From NCBI GenBank assembly GCA_016719815.1, contig JADJYK010000007.1, positions 1 through 64,000 on the forward strand: 64,000 nt of DNA, given 5' to 3'. Shown here piece after piece: positions 29,772 to 39,508 of the stretch. Origin of the DNA: Chitinophagaceae bacterium (GTDB taxonomy: Bacteria > Bacteroidota > Bacteroidia > Chitinophagales > Chitinophagaceae). Position numbers and translations under genes: made by a program. The notes under the pieces are model-generated. The model made no database searches and was not told the DNA's origin. It saw only the letters and a program-made list of their open reading frames with translations. Every line of letters starts with the position of its first letter. Position 1 is the stretch's first letter.

Positions 29772-31616
29772 ATGGATAAATTCATTGTATCAGCACGGAA
29801 ATACAGACCGCAAACCTTCGACACAGTCGTAGGCCAATCGCATATCACTACTACCTTAAAAAACGCTATCAGGCATCAGCAACTGGCACATGCTTTCCTG
29901 TTTTGCGGACCAAGAGGAGTGGGTAAAACAACCTGTGCCCGGATTTTGGCAAAAACTATCAATTGCGAAAAGCCAACAAAAGATGGTGAAGCCTGCGACA
30001 AGTGCCAGAGTTGCCAGTCATTCAACGACGGTGCCTCCATGAATTATTTTGAACTGGATGCTGCTTCCAACAACTCTGTTGATAATATTAGAGATCTCGT
30101 TGACCAGGTACGCTTTGTACCTCAAACAGGCAAATACAAAGTATATGTGATTGACGAGGTACACATGCTTAGTTCTTCTGCGTTTAACGCCTTTCTGAAA
30201 ACACTTGAAGAGCCGCCTTCCTATGCCATTTTCATATTGGCTACCACTGAGAAACACAAAATTCTTCCCACCATATTAAGCAGGTGCCAGATTTTTGACT
30301 TTAAACGTATCACCATTAATGATACTGTGCACCACCTCGGAGAAATATGCGGAAAAGAAGAAATTAAAGCCGAGAAAGCCGCCCTGCAGATTATTGCCCA
30401 GAAAAGCGAAGGTTGTATGCGGGACGCACTAAGTATCCTCGATAAAATTGTGAGCTTTACCAATGGCGAGTTGAACTATACAAACACACTTGAGCATCTG
30501 AATATTCTTGATGCCGACTTATATTTTAAGTTGCTCAGCTACATGCAGCAACAGGATTTAGCAGGAGCCATGCTGTTGTACGATGACATCAACCGTAAAG
30601 GTTTTGAAGGCGACCTTGTCATTAATGGCTTTGCTGAGTTCATCCGCAACCTGCTGGTATGCAAAGATGAAAAATCGGCTAACTTGCTTGAAGTGGTAGA
30701 AAGCTTCAGGGATAAATATGTTGCCGCTGCCAAAGGCGTGTCATTTCCATTTCTTATAAGTACACTGAATATTCTTAACGAAGCTGAAATAAATTATAAA
30801 GCAGCCCGCAACAAACGGCTGCATGTGGAACTTGCACTTATCAAACTTTGCTACCTTCAGCAGGCACTGCAAATAACTGCTGAAGGAAATACAGTAATTA
30901 AAAAAAAACTGATTGAAGGTGCACAGGCATTCAGGGTTTCGCCGATAAAACTGTACAGCAGTCCGCAATCGAAAATCAGGAATCAGAAGTCAGAAACGGA
31001 AACCCAGAAGAAGGAATACGGAAACTTGCCAGTCAAACCAATTGCTTCGTTGGAAAAGAATGACCCAGAAGAGCATAAAACAGGAGCTAAACTGATTATT
31101 GATGCCCCAGCCGCCAGCAACCAACAACCTGTAACCCCGTCCGATCCGGCACGTGCAGGCAGTAACAAACTTTCTGCCCTGGATAAAATCCGTAAGCAAA
31201 TAAAAGGAAATGGAAGTGGCAATGGTGACAGTACTAATAAGCCATTGCAATACGAAGAGCTGATTAAAGCATGGGCAGACTATATCGTTTTGCTGAAACA
31301 AAAAAGAAATCCTGCAGCACAGCCTTTTGAACTGGCACTGCTGCGTATAAAAGACGAAAACTCTTTTGAGGCGGTTACAGCCAATAATATTGAACAAAAG
31401 TTTGTTGAACAGGAACGAAACCATCTTTTTCATTTTCTGCAGGAGAAACTGCACAACCGCATATTACAGTTTACTGTTCTTGTGGAAGAAAAATCGTCTG
31501 ACAGGCCAGCAATAGAACTGACCCTCACTGCCAAAGAGCAGTTTCAGAAAATGACGGAAGAATTTCCTTTGATAAAAGAATTAAAAGATCGCTTGCGGCT
31601 GGAGCTTGACTATTAG
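29772..31616 (+). CDS. dnaX: DNA polymerase III subunits gamma/tau
   Basis: Clamp-loader ATPase, 614 residues, intact. It begins RKYRPQTFDTVVGQ. Walker A is GPRGVGKTT, and a zinc module CDKCQSC follows. Walker B is VIDEVHMLSSSAFNAF, the sensor region ATTEKHKILPTILSRCQ, and RDALSILDK lies in domain II. The middle (about residues 395-490) is a low-complexity linker rich in Gln, Ser and Pro. The rest is a tau-like C-terminal domain. No ribosomal frameshift signal was sought in detail. A TACTTTTG box at 29753-29760 lies 11 bp before the ATG. Confidence 0.95.
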   Translation: MDKFIVSARKYRPQTFDTVVGQSHITTTLKNAIRHQQLAHAFLFCGPRGVGKTTCARILAKTINCEKPTKDGEACDKCQSCQSFNDGASMNYFELDAASNNSVDNIRDLVDQVRFVPQTGKYKVYVIDEVHMLSSSAFNAFLKTLEEPPSYAIFILATTEKHKILPTILSRCQIFDFKRITINDTVHHLGEICGKEEIKAEKAALQIIAQKSEGCMRDALSILDKIVSFTNGELNYTNTLEHLNILDADLYFKLLSYMQQQDLAGAMLLYDDINRKGFEGDLVINGFAEFIRNLLVCKDEKSANLLEVVESFRDKYVAAAKGVSFPFLISTLNILNEAEINYKAARNKRLHVELALIKLCYLQQALQITAEGNTVIKKKLIEGAQAFRVSPIKLYSSPQSKIRNQKSETETQKKEYGNLPVKPIASLEKNDPEEHKTGAKLIIDAPAASNQQPVTPSDPARAGSNKLSALDKIRKQIKGNGSGNGDSTNKPLQYEELIKAWADYIVLLKQKRNPAAQPFELALLRIKDENSFEAVTANNIEQKFVEQERNHLFHFLQEKLHNRILQFTVLVEEKSSDRPAIELTLTAKEQFQKMTEEFPLIKELKDRLRLELDY

Positions 31617-33710
31617 TTTAAGAGCTTTAGTTGTGACTCCAAAACTGATTTAAACCGATCAAAAACAAAACCGGATATAGCTGACCACGACTGATTTACA
31701 ATATCATTTAGGCCGGAAAGTTCGTTTTCAAAAAAACCAGTGTCATGAAAATACGCATAACTGGCTTGTAAATAATCATTGACTTTCGCAAAAAAAACTG
31801 CTTCTTTCTGAAAGGCCCCTTTATCCATCCAGACCTTCAGTTCATTCTTAAATTTTGGCTCATGCATTTCTTTCAAGGCATCAATAACGTTGCGAACCTT
31901 TTCAATTGACAGCCCCTGTTCTGAAAACATTTGCTGTAGCGGCAACATCATATTGTCTATGCACTTCAAGTATTCATCTGCCATTTTCTGTAAATCGAAA
32001 TATGAAGTATAACTTAGTTTCAAGGCGGCCGCTTCCTCTTCACTTTTTTGTTTTGCCTTAGCATAAAAGAACTGAATGGCTCTTGCATCAAGAACTTCCA
32101 GCCTCGTTTTCATCTCATTTAAATCTGCTTCCAACTTTGTAATAACCTCTGCTGTTGCTTTTTGATTGTATTTTTTCCCATCAAATTCAAAAACCCTTAT
32201 ATCAATTCTTTTATCCTGTATTGCCTTTACCAGTTCAATATCCTGAACAGATGCATTTATTTTCTTTATTAGATGTGCATTGTCTGCCGTAAAAATCTGT
32301 TCAAATCCTGTTTTATCAGGTAATGTGGCTTCAAATGCAAAATCAGCAGCAGGCAAAGCAACCTGTCTGTTATCATAAAAGCCATTGTATGCGCCGGGCA
32401 ATGTACTTTTATAAATATCAGCCGCCAGCTTGTTTTCAAATTCAGCTTCATCCAGCTTTGCTGCATCTGCCGGTACCTGTGCATTAGCATAAATCTTATT
32501 GGTAAGCGACTGTTGCAGCTGTTCTTGATTGCTGAATAGTTGCCACGCCGATTCTTTAACCAGTTCTGCTTCCACTGCCAGCTTTTCAAGGTGCATCACC
32601 CTGTCTTCCGTAGCCGGGTGCGAGGCCCACTGATCTTTAAAGTTTACTCTTGATAGTTTATGACTGTTAGTAAACGCTTCGCTTACAACCGGCACATTGT
32701 TTTCCAGGGGCAACTTGTAATCTTTTGCCAGTTGTTGCAGTACCGATACCTGGTGTGGGTAAATATTAGCACTTACTTTGTTCTGCCTGAAAAAATCATC
32801 GCATTTCTGAATAGTAATATCATACCCGGCAGCAGCTATTTCAATTCTTCGCAAAGCTGAACCCAGCGGTTTACTTCCACTTACGCTGGCCGCTACTGCA
32901 TCTGCATGAAATTCCATTTCTCTGGACAGGCTCATGTATTTCTTATTAATCAGTGCATACATACCTCTCAATATACTTTGTATACCCCCTAGCAATACCT
33001 GCTGTAATACCGGCAAATATGGCAAAGACCCCATCTATCTTTGCCCATCCTTCTAAAAACTTGCTGTAGCCCTGGTTATCAAAGAGCATGTTGTAAATAA
33101 TCTTATTTACATGGTACACAAAGCTTCCCAGCTTCATACTTCGCTGCGAAAAGTGGCCAAATTCATGCGCCATTACAGCTTTAAACTCACTGATATTTAC
33201 TGCATTTACCAGGCCAAGGCCTATCTGCAGGTTCTTCTTTACCGGGAAAAACATACTCCAGAAACTGGAATCATAAAACACACAGGCATTTACATCCGGC
33301 GACAGATATATCTTTTTAGGAAACTGCGTTTGTGTGTCATTGGTAAGCTGCCTGATAAAATTGAAAAGCACCGGTTGCTCCGTTTCTGTAATTTCAACTA
33401 TTCCTGAGCGGTCGTATCGTGATACGGCAAATATGAATTTCACCAGAAATACAAATACCATCACTCCAACACCCATCAGACCCAGAGCTGCAAATATTGT
33501 TATTAGTCTCGGAATATTAATAATAATAGCTATGCCGGCATAAAAACAGCCAATCACCAATCCTATTGACAGTACGAACAGGAGAAGGTAGACAACAAAG
33601 AAGAAAACAATGGAGCCCATTACACCAGATACTTCCTTTCTAAAAGCTGGACTTACTTCTGTTACAGATGCCGGAACACTTGCAGGTGTGGCGGGATAAA
33701 AATTTGCCAT
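31613..33710 (-). CDS. M48 family membrane metalloprotease (frameshift)
   Basis: About 698 residues restored. Two or three membrane segments lie in the first 110 residues. The zinc site HEFGHFSQ (HExxH) follows in the first frame, and the third ligand region EMEFHADAVAA in the second frame. The frames join when one C is dropped from the C5 run 32985-32989 (AGIARGIQSILRGMYAL). The long C-terminal part is soluble and helical, with ATEDRVMHLEKLA typical of M48 proteins. The protein probably degrades or processes membrane proteins. Its stop overlaps the convergent dnaX stop by 4 bp. Confidence 0.88.
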
Positions 33711-33914
33711 AAACTCAGATATTCGGGCAAATTATTAAAGGAATATTATTTTAAAAAACTTATCGGGTATAATTTTATTTATAAGAACATCTTCAGGAAA
33801 ATAACAATAATCCCATATCCACATTCCGCAACATCCCGCAGCACCCTGCTCTATTCTCTATTCACTATTCATCATTCCCCTTTTTTACCGTATTTTCGGC
33901 CAAAATTTAAGGCA

Positions 33915-35567
33915 ATGGCCGAAGTGATATTGATGCCCCGCCTCAGCGACACTATGACCGAAGGAGTAATTGCTGCATGGCACAAAAAAGTGGGTGATAC
34001 AGTAAAAAAAGGTGACCTGCTGGCTGAAATCGAAACCGACAAGGCTACGATGGAACTCGAAAGCTATAAAGATGGTACACTACTGCATATTGGCGGCGAA
34101 AAAGGTTCAAAAATACAGGTAGACCAGCTGCTGGCCATCGTTGGCAACCCCGGCGAAGATGTGTCGGGCCTCCTCGGCGGCGCAAAATCAGCCGCAAACA
34201 CCCCTTTACCAGAAACCAGCAACCCGCTACCTGCAGTTGATGTTTCGAAAATGTCTGCCTCATCGTCAGACAGGGACGAAGTGGTTCTCATGCCCCGCCT
34301 CAGCGATACAATGGAAGCCGGAGTAATTGCCAACTGGAATAAAAAAGTAGGCGACCCCGTTAAAAAAGGTGAAATTCTTGCTGAGATTGAAACTGATAAA
34401 GCCACAATGGAACTAGAGAGCTATAAGAACGGCACACTGCTCTATGTTGGCGCACCAAAAGGTGAAAAGATTTTGGTTAACGACCTCCTCTGCATTATTG
34501 GTGATAAGGATAAAGTAGATGTGGATGCCGTAGTGGCAGCAATAAAATCCGGAAGCGGATCACCGCTAACAGCTACTGGCAATAAGCAAGCAGGAACGAA
34601 TACCCAGCAACCGGCCTTGCCATCAGTGGCAACCAGCGACGGCCGTGTTAAAGTTTCCCCACTTGCAAAAAAATTAGCTGCTGAAAAAGGTATTGACCTT
34701 CGCAGCATCACCGGTACGGGCGACGGCGGCAGAATTACCAAAGCCGATATTGATAATTACAAAGAAAAGAAAGGAGGCGTTAGTCTGGAATCTGTGGCTG
34801 GTAGTTCTAAACTTGAATCTGCTGCTGAACCGGTACAAGCAGAAAAAACTGCTGCAACATATATTGCTCCTGTCGTTATGGGACAGGAGGGTTACACCGA
34901 CCTACCCAACTCCCAAATGCGTGGCATTATTGCCAAGCGTCTTGCTGAAAGCAAATTCTCTGCGCCTCATTTCTACCTCAAAATAGAGATTAATATGGAT
35001 GGTGCAATAGAGGCACGGGTAAAACTTAACGTACTCAGCCCGGTTAAAATAAGCTTTAACGATATGGTGGTAAAAGCCGCTGCAATGGCACTACGCCGCC
35101 ACCCTGCAGTTAATGCGTCATGGCTTGGTGATAAGATCAGAAGATATAGCCATGTGCATGTAGGTGTAGCTGTAGCTATTGAAGATGGCCTGATTGTTCC
35201 TGTTATACGCTTTGCAGATCAGAAAACATTGCCGCAAATAGCTGCCGAAACAAAAGAACTGGCGGGCAAAGCAAAAAACAAAAAATTGCAGCCTAGCGAA
35301 TTTACCGGCAACACATTTACTATTTCTAACCTTGGCATGATGGATATTGACGAGTTTACGGCCATCATCAATCCGCCTGACAGTTGCATTATGGCTGTTG
35401 GCCGCATCAAAGAAGTAGTGGTGCGCAAAGCCGACAGTTTTGCCGTAAGCAATGTAATGAAAGTAACTCTCAGTTGCGATCATCGTTGTGTAGACGGAGC
35501 CACCGGTGCTGCTTTCCTGCAAACATTTAAGCAGTTTCTTGAGAACCCGGTTACCATGCTGTTATAA
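33915..35567 (+). CDS. pdhC: Pyruvate dehydrogenase complex dihydrolipoamide acetyltransferase (E2)
   Basis: Core E2 enzyme that transfers acetyl from lipoyl-lysine to CoA. 550 residues. Two lipoyl domains, each with ETDKATMELESY (lipoylated Lys at about residues 43 and 157). A Pro/Ala/Thr-rich linker is followed by a peripheral subunit-binding domain VSPLAKKLAAEKGI...GTGDGGRITKADI. The catalytic domain ends DHRCVDGATGAAF (His and Asp of the active site). The flexible hinge TYIAPVVMGQEGYTDLP leads into the core. The family match is to the two-lipoyl Bacteroidota E2. No E1 or E3 gene is adjacent. A terminator follows directly. Confidence 0.94.
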   Translation: MAEVILMPRLSDTMTEGVIAAWHKKVGDTVKKGDLLAEIETDKATMELESYKDGTLLHIGGEKGSKIQVDQLLAIVGNPGEDVSGLLGGAKSAANTPLPETSNPLPAVDVSKMSASSSDRDEVVLMPRLSDTMEAGVIANWNKKVGDPVKKGEILAEIETDKATMELESYKNGTLLYVGAPKGEKILVNDLLCIIGDKDKVDVDAVVAAIKSGSGSPLTATGNKQAGTNTQQPALPSVATSDGRVKVSPLAKKLAAEKGIDLRSITGTGDGGRITKADIDNYKEKKGGVSLESVAGSSKLESAAEPVQAEKTAATYIAPVVMGQEGYTDLPNSQMRGIIAKRLAESKFSAPHFYLKIEINMDGAIEARVKLNVLSPVKISFNDMVVKAAAMALRRHPAVNASWLGDKIRRYSHVHVGVAVAIEDGLIVPVIRFADQKTLPQIAAETKELAGKAKNKKLQPSEFTGNTFTISNLGMMDIDEFTAIINPPDSCIMAVGRIKEVVVRKADSFAVSNVMKVTLSCDHRCVDGATGAAFLQTFKQFLENPVTMLL

Positions 35568-35586
35568 CAGGATGATTAACATATTG

Positions 35587-35618
35587 AAAGGCTGTCAATA
35601 TACGGCAGCCTTTTTTTT
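35587..35618 (+). terminator. Intrinsic terminator of pdhC
   Basis: AAGGCTG / CAGCCTT stem with an 11-nt loop followed by a T8 tract, 20 bp after the stop. The next 260 bp up to 35880 show no gene; they hold two short inverted repeats (TTTCATAA...TTTATGAAA and CCTGAAATTCAGG). Confidence 0.85.
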
Positions 35619-35897
35619 CTGGTGTTACACTCAAAAAAGATAGAAATTTTATTTGGTTGCAGATTTCATAAGTCTTTATGAAATTACCATTGAGCTACTT
35701 AAATTTAGCAATATAGTTGTGTGGCTTATGCAAAGTACCGTCCTGAAATTCAGGTGCTTCTTTTAAGCAGCCAAACCTACATAGTATAACTACTAGCCCG
35801 GTCAAGTATACTATCTATTTTTTCCGGTTGTATTTCGTTTCATCTTGCACTCACAATATTCCTGAAGAAATTACCAGGTTTGAAAATTTTCATACTT

Positions 35898-36101
35898 ATG
35901 AAAAATCAAAGTGAAGAAGGAGTAAAAGAAAGAAATGAGTCGTTGCCACTTTTACTCCTGGTTACAGGTATATCTTCCCTTGTTTTTAATGGAATGATAT
36001 ACTTATTGGATGGCATAATTGTCCCGGTTTTTACCTGGGTTGGAACTGCGGGTATCATACTGGGACTGTTGTTTTTTGTCCTTAGCAAGTCATTAAAATA
36101 A
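35898..36101 (+). CDS. Small membrane protein, function unknown
   Basis: 67 residues if translation begins at MKNQSEEGVKERNES (35898); an ATG at 35880 would add six residues. A charged start is followed by two hydrophobic segments, LPLLLLVTGISSLVFNGMIYLL and VFTWVGTAGIILGLLFFVL, joined by a short DGIIVP turn, a helical hairpin in the inner membrane. No family was recognised. The compositional pattern is convincing for a membrane protein. It stands alone, between a terminator and the convergent phosphoesterase gene. Confidence 0.55.
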   Translation: MKNQSEEGVKERNESLPLLLLVTGISSLVFNGMIYLLDGIIVPVFTWVGTAGIILGLLFFVLSKSLK

Positions 36102-36135
36102 AAGCGGAGTATTACGAAATGTAATTCCTGCGCTT

Positions 36136-37980
36136 TCAGTTGGCCTGCAGTAACACAAGTTTTCCATCCATTGTAGACACCAGTAATCGCCTGTTTGTAA
36201 GTACCCTTACCGTATTCACCATGGAGTTATCTATTTTATGCACCCATGCTATGCTGCGCAGAGCAGGATTAATGCAATATACCACACCGCTTTTAGTGCC
36301 AAAGTACAGCAGCCCTTCTTTTTCAATCAGCATAGAAGGCACATGCTCATAACCAAATCCTGCATGCAGTTTCCATACGGCAGTCTGTTTTTGTTTTGAG
36401 ACCGCATACGCCACAATAGTGTCTTGCATCGTTTTTCCATACACCCACTTCCCATCTTCTGATATTCCAATTGATTCCCGCACAGTGGCATCATTATTTC
36501 TCCATAATGTTTTACCTGTTGCTGCTTCAATAGCCGAAATATAACGATCTGGCGCCACCACATACACCACTCCATCTGCAGCTACCGGTGTGCAGGCGGC
36601 AGGTGAATAATTACGTACAGATGAACCGTTATTCCATTTCCACAGCAGTTCGCCGCTTGCACAGCTTACCGCATACAAATGCCTGTCCCATGCCCCGAAA
36701 ATAACTTTGCCTTCATATACCAAAGGTGTGCTTACCACAGGTCCCTGTAAACCGGTATATTTCCAAATAATGTTCCCGTTCGCTACATTCAGGGCAACAA
36801 ATGAATGATCGCTGCCACCAACAAAGATTGTATCGCCATTAATAACAGGAGATCCCAGCACTGAAGCGGACGCTTTATATTTCCAAAGCAGTTTTCCTCT
36901 TTTTGCAGATAAACAATACACATAGCCATCACCGGAACCAAACACCAGTTTTTCTTCAGCCACTACAGGAGATGAAAATATAGCACCCTCTGTTTTATGC
37001 TTCCATAATACTTTTCCGGTTGCTATAGAAAAACCGTACATCACCCCTTTCTGGTTACCAACAAACACTTTATCAGCCGACACTGCCGGTGTGGAAATAA
37101 TATTGGCATCTGACGAGTAGGTCCATATCTCTTTTACATTGCTGTATGATGTATTCACTGAGTAATCCGGCCTTGGAAACTGCCTGGTCAAATCATAGCT
37201 TCTTGTTTCCACCTTCACTCCTGTCCACTTTTTTTCTTTCCCGGACAACGGTCTTCTTTCTGTAAAAAGAATTGAATCAGGCCGTACATCCACAAGATTA
37301 TATCCTTTTTCTTCAGTCTTTGCCCGCAGGTTGGAGCAGCCCATCACTGCGGGAATGTCTTCAAAGCTCATCAGCTTGTTGGCATGTCCGTGACCGCAAA
37401 GGGCAATCCAAGTATTGCGCCTGTGCAGCCTGTCTGTTACTTCATACCAATTGTCAAGCCCTTCATCAAGCGGATAGTGATTAAGGAAAATGAGTGGCTG
37501 CCCGGGCTTCATTTTTTTAATTTCCTTTTCAAGCCAGTTTACCGCATCACGGGGCACATGTCCGTCACTCATACGCACATACGGTCCGGACGCACAACCC
37601 AAAAAAAGGATACCATTGTATTCAAAACTGAATTTGTCTGACCCGAATACGTTTGTAAAAGTTACCCCGCCGCTTTCGCTCCAGCCAGTGTCATGGTTTC
37701 CCGGAAAAATGTACCATCTAACGTTCAGACTGTCGAGTATTTGTTTGGCCAGTTTTATTTCTTCATTTGTGCCTAACTCAGTAACATCACCTGTTACTAC
37801 GACAAAAACAATATCTTTCATTGCATTAATGTCCCTTACTGTACGCCGAAGGTCTTCTTCGGAAGTTCCACCCGGAGAGCCAATATGTGTATCGGTAATA
37901 AACGCAAAACGAAAAGGCATAAACTGACTGTTGCCGGCAAGGGAAAAGCAAAGAAAGAGAAGCAGCATTAATTTCTTCAT
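36136..37980 (-). CDS. Secreted metallophosphoesterase fused to a PQQ-like beta-propeller
   Basis: About 614 residues from MKKLMLLLFLCFSLAGNSQ, a signal peptide. An ATG at 38064 would extend the frame but run through the upstream terminator, so 37980 is preferred. Residues about 20-260 form a calcineurin-like phosphoesterase: FITDTHIG (DxH), VTGDVTELG (GDxxE), FPGNHDTG (GNHD), FLNHYP, and CGHGHANK (GHxH). The rest is a repeated propeller of the PQQ/WD type with units such as GKVLWKHKTEGAIFSSPVV and GKLLWKYKASASVLGSPVI, about seven blades. Periplasmic or surface location is inferred. The substrate is unknown; the propeller may bind partner or polymer. Confidence 0.85.
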   Translation of the reverse strand: MKKLMLLLFLCFSLAGNSQFMPFRFAFITDTHIGSPGGTSEEDLRRTVRDINAMKDIVFVVVTGDVTELGTNEEIKLAKQILDSLNVRWYIFPGNHDTGWSESGGVTFTNVFGSDKFSFEYNGILFLGCASGPYVRMSDGHVPRDAVNWLEKEIKKMKPGQPLIFLNHYPLDEGLDNWYEVTDRLHRRNTWIALCGHGHANKLMSFEDIPAVMGCSNLRAKTEEKGYNLVDVRPDSILFTERRPLSGKEKKWTGVKVETRSYDLTRQFPRPDYSVNTSYSNVKEIWTYSSDANIISTPAVSADKVFVGNQKGVMYGFSIATGKVLWKHKTEGAIFSSPVVAEEKLVFGSGDGYVYCLSAKRGKLLWKYKASASVLGSPVINGDTIFVGGSDHSFVALNVANGNIIWKYTGLQGPVVSTPLVYEGKVIFGAWDRHLYAVSCASGELLWKWNNGSSVRNYSPAACTPVAADGVVYVVAPDRYISAIEAATGKTLWRNNDATVRESIGISEDGKWVYGKTMQDTIVAYAVSKQKQTAVWKLHAGFGYEHVPSMLIEKEGLLYFGTKSGVVYCINPALRSIAWVHKIDNSMVNTVRVLTNRRLLVSTMDGKLVLLQAN

Positions 37981-38014
37981 GCAGCAATTTACATATTGCC
38001 TTTTTATTCTGAAA

Positions 38015-38047
38015 TAAAAAAGGGTTGTCCAAAAAAGGTACAACCCT
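38015..38047 (-). terminator. Intrinsic terminator of the lipoprotein gene
   Basis: AGGGTTGT / ACAACCCT stem (38047-38040 and 38028-38021 on minus), 11-nt loop, then a T6 tract. It lies between the lipoprotein stop and the phosphoesterase start. Confidence 0.85.
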
Positions 38048-38067
38048 GAAATTCTTTCATTCATCTG

Positions 38068-38469
38068 TTATTTTATTGGTTTCAGGATGTACGCTGCATC
38101 CCCGATAACACCTTTAAATACCAAGGTGGTGTCATCTTTCTTTATCATATCTTTTGTAAGTGTCATAGCTGCCTCAAAATTGAACTTACCATCTTTAACA
38201 GACCATTTTGCCGAAGCATCATCTTTATCTGTACAAGTGCCATCGGCATTCAGCTTCAGATTATTCCACATATCAGTAGCAGGATCTTTAGAAGTAGAAA
38301 CCAGCATTTTTCCTGACAGCCATTGAGTAAGTGTGGCATCATTACCGGTTGCAGCCGGTTGTGTTGTTTCAGTTGCAGCAGGAGTATCAGTTTTGGGTTC
38401 ATCCGCTTTCTTGTCTTTACAGGATGCAATTAAGGCAAGCGCAAATAAATACAGAAACAGTTTTTTCAT
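38068..38469 (-). CDS. Lipoprotein, function unknown
   Basis: 133 residues. A lipoprotein signal peptide MKKLFLYLFALALIASC with the lipobox IASC (Cys 17) is followed by a disordered Thr/Ala/Pro-rich linker (TDTPAATETTQPAATG). The compact domain reads MWNNLKLNADGTCTDKDDASAKWSVKDGKFNF, a beta-rich lipocalin-like module as in small Bacteroidota lipoproteins. It probably sits in the outer membrane facing the periplasm. It is monocistronic, divergent from the GbsR-type regulator and followed by its own terminator. Confidence 0.75.
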   Translation of the reverse strand: MKKLFLYLFALALIASCKDKKADEPKTDTPAATETTQPAATGNDATLTQWLSGKMLVSTSKDPATDMWNNLKLNADGTCTDKDDASAKWSVKDGKFNFEAAMTLTKDMIKKDDTTLVFKGVIGDAAYILKPIK

Positions 38470-38540
38470 GTCTTTTTGTTTTGATTAAAAAGAAAAATAC
38501 TGAATTTTCTACCAACGAACAGCCAATACTTTCAAAACTT

Positions 38541-38571
38541 TTTGAAAAAATAAGCAGCCCGGCTACATTTG
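38541..38571 (+). promoter_or_regulatory. Consensus promoter of the GbsR-type gene, leaderless transcript likely
   Basis: TTTG (38541-38544), 19-bp spacer, TACATTTG (38564-38571): a full match to the Bacteroidota promoter. The ATG begins only 3 bp after the box. Confidence 0.8.
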
Positions 38572-38574
38572 CGT

Positions 38575-39081
38575 ATGAAACTTACAGATGCCAAACAACA
38601 ATTTATCAGTAATTGGGGTGCCTTTGGCACTAACTGGGGCATTAACCGCACAATGGCTCAGATACATGCCCTGCTGCTTGTAAATCCGGATCCGCTTACA
38701 CAAGATGAGATAATGGAAGAACTGAACATCAGCCGCGGCAATGTAAATATGAACATCAGGGAACTCATTAACTGGGGCCTGGTAGAAAGAGTGCTGATGA
38801 CCGGCGAAAGAAAAGAATATTTTGCTGCCGAAAAAGACATCTGGAAAGTGGTAAAACAAATAGTAAAAGAACGGAAGAAAAGGGAACTGGAACCAATGCT
38901 GCAGTTGCTTGACAGACTGGAAGAAGTGGAAGGTGATAAAAAGGATAAAAACATTAAAGCCTTTGTAGACACAATAAGTGGAATAAAAAAACTGGGAAGG
39001 CAGGCAGATAAAACACTGGACACCATGATAAGGGCCGAAGAAAGCTGGTTTGTAGGTTCTCTTATGAAAATGATTAAATAA
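38575..39081 (+). CDS. GbsR/MarR family transcriptional regulator
   Basis: 168 residues, winged-helix regulator. MKLTDAKQQFISNWGAFGTNWGINRTMAQIHALLL is the family N-terminus (shown here only to mark the start); LTQDEIMEELNISRGNVNMNIRELINWGLV is the helix-turn-helix and wing, and a Lys/Glu-rich helix of about 70 residues follows for dimerisation. GbsR relatives repress osmoprotectant uptake in Bacillus; the target here is unknown. It is followed after 7 bp by a membrane protein and 9 bp later by a CoA-binding protein, so the three genes are probably one operon. Confidence 0.88.
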   Translation: MKLTDAKQQFISNWGAFGTNWGINRTMAQIHALLLVNPDPLTQDEIMEELNISRGNVNMNIRELINWGLVERVLMTGERKEYFAAEKDIWKVVKQIVKERKKRELEPMLQLLDRLEEVEGDKKDKNIKAFVDTISGIKKLGRQADKTLDTMIRAEESWFVGSLMKMIK

Positions 39082-39088
39082 CTAAAGT

Positions 39089-39499
39089 ATGAAAGGCCTT
39101 AAGCAAGCTGATTTTTTTCTGCAACTGGGTTTCCTCTTATTAACAGGAATTGCATTTATTACCGACGATGCAGAAGATCTTAACCCGATTATTTTTGTTT
39201 TCGGAATTACCTTTGTACAACTGGTAAGTATCATCGTACATACTTTTGCAGGTGCTCAACCCTGGAAACTAAGTAAGTGGAGAAAGATTCATTTTTATGG
39301 CATACTGGCAATTATTGCTCTGTTAATTATTGCAACCATACAATCTTCTGAAGCAAGAACCGGCGACAAAGATGACAAGTACAGTATGGCAGGTTTGGGT
39401 ACTATGGTTTTCGCTGCCATACCCGCTGTATTGCTTGTGCTATATTATATTATTATTACCTGGAAAGAGTGGCGGCTGATAAAAAACAATTCCGCATAA
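39089..39499 (+). CDS. Four-helix membrane protein, function unknown
   Basis: 136 residues with four hydrophobic segments: FFLQLGFLLLTGIAFI, PIIFVFGITFVQLVSIIVH, FYGILAIIALLIIATI and GTMVFAAIPAVLLVLYYIII. A charged loop with ARTGDKDDKYS lies between segments three and four. No family is recognised with confidence; similar small proteins are annotated as hypothetical in Chitinophagaceae. It lies 7 bp after the regulator and 9 bp before the CoA-binding gene, which makes it a likely partner or target of the regulator. Confidence 0.7.
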   Translation: MKGLKQADFFLQLGFLLLTGIAFITDDAEDLNPIIFVFGITFVQLVSIIVHTFAGAQPWKLSKWRKIHFYGILAIIALLIIATIQSSEARTGDKDDKYSMAGLGTMVFAAIPAVLLVLYYIIITWKEWRLIKNNSA

Positions 39500-39508
39500 T
39501 TATTACCA

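Noticed and set aside
37983..38064. N-terminal extension of the phosphoesterase from ATG 38064
   Set aside because: It would run through the upstream terminator hairpin and lacks signal-peptide features; MKKLMLLLF at 37980 fits.
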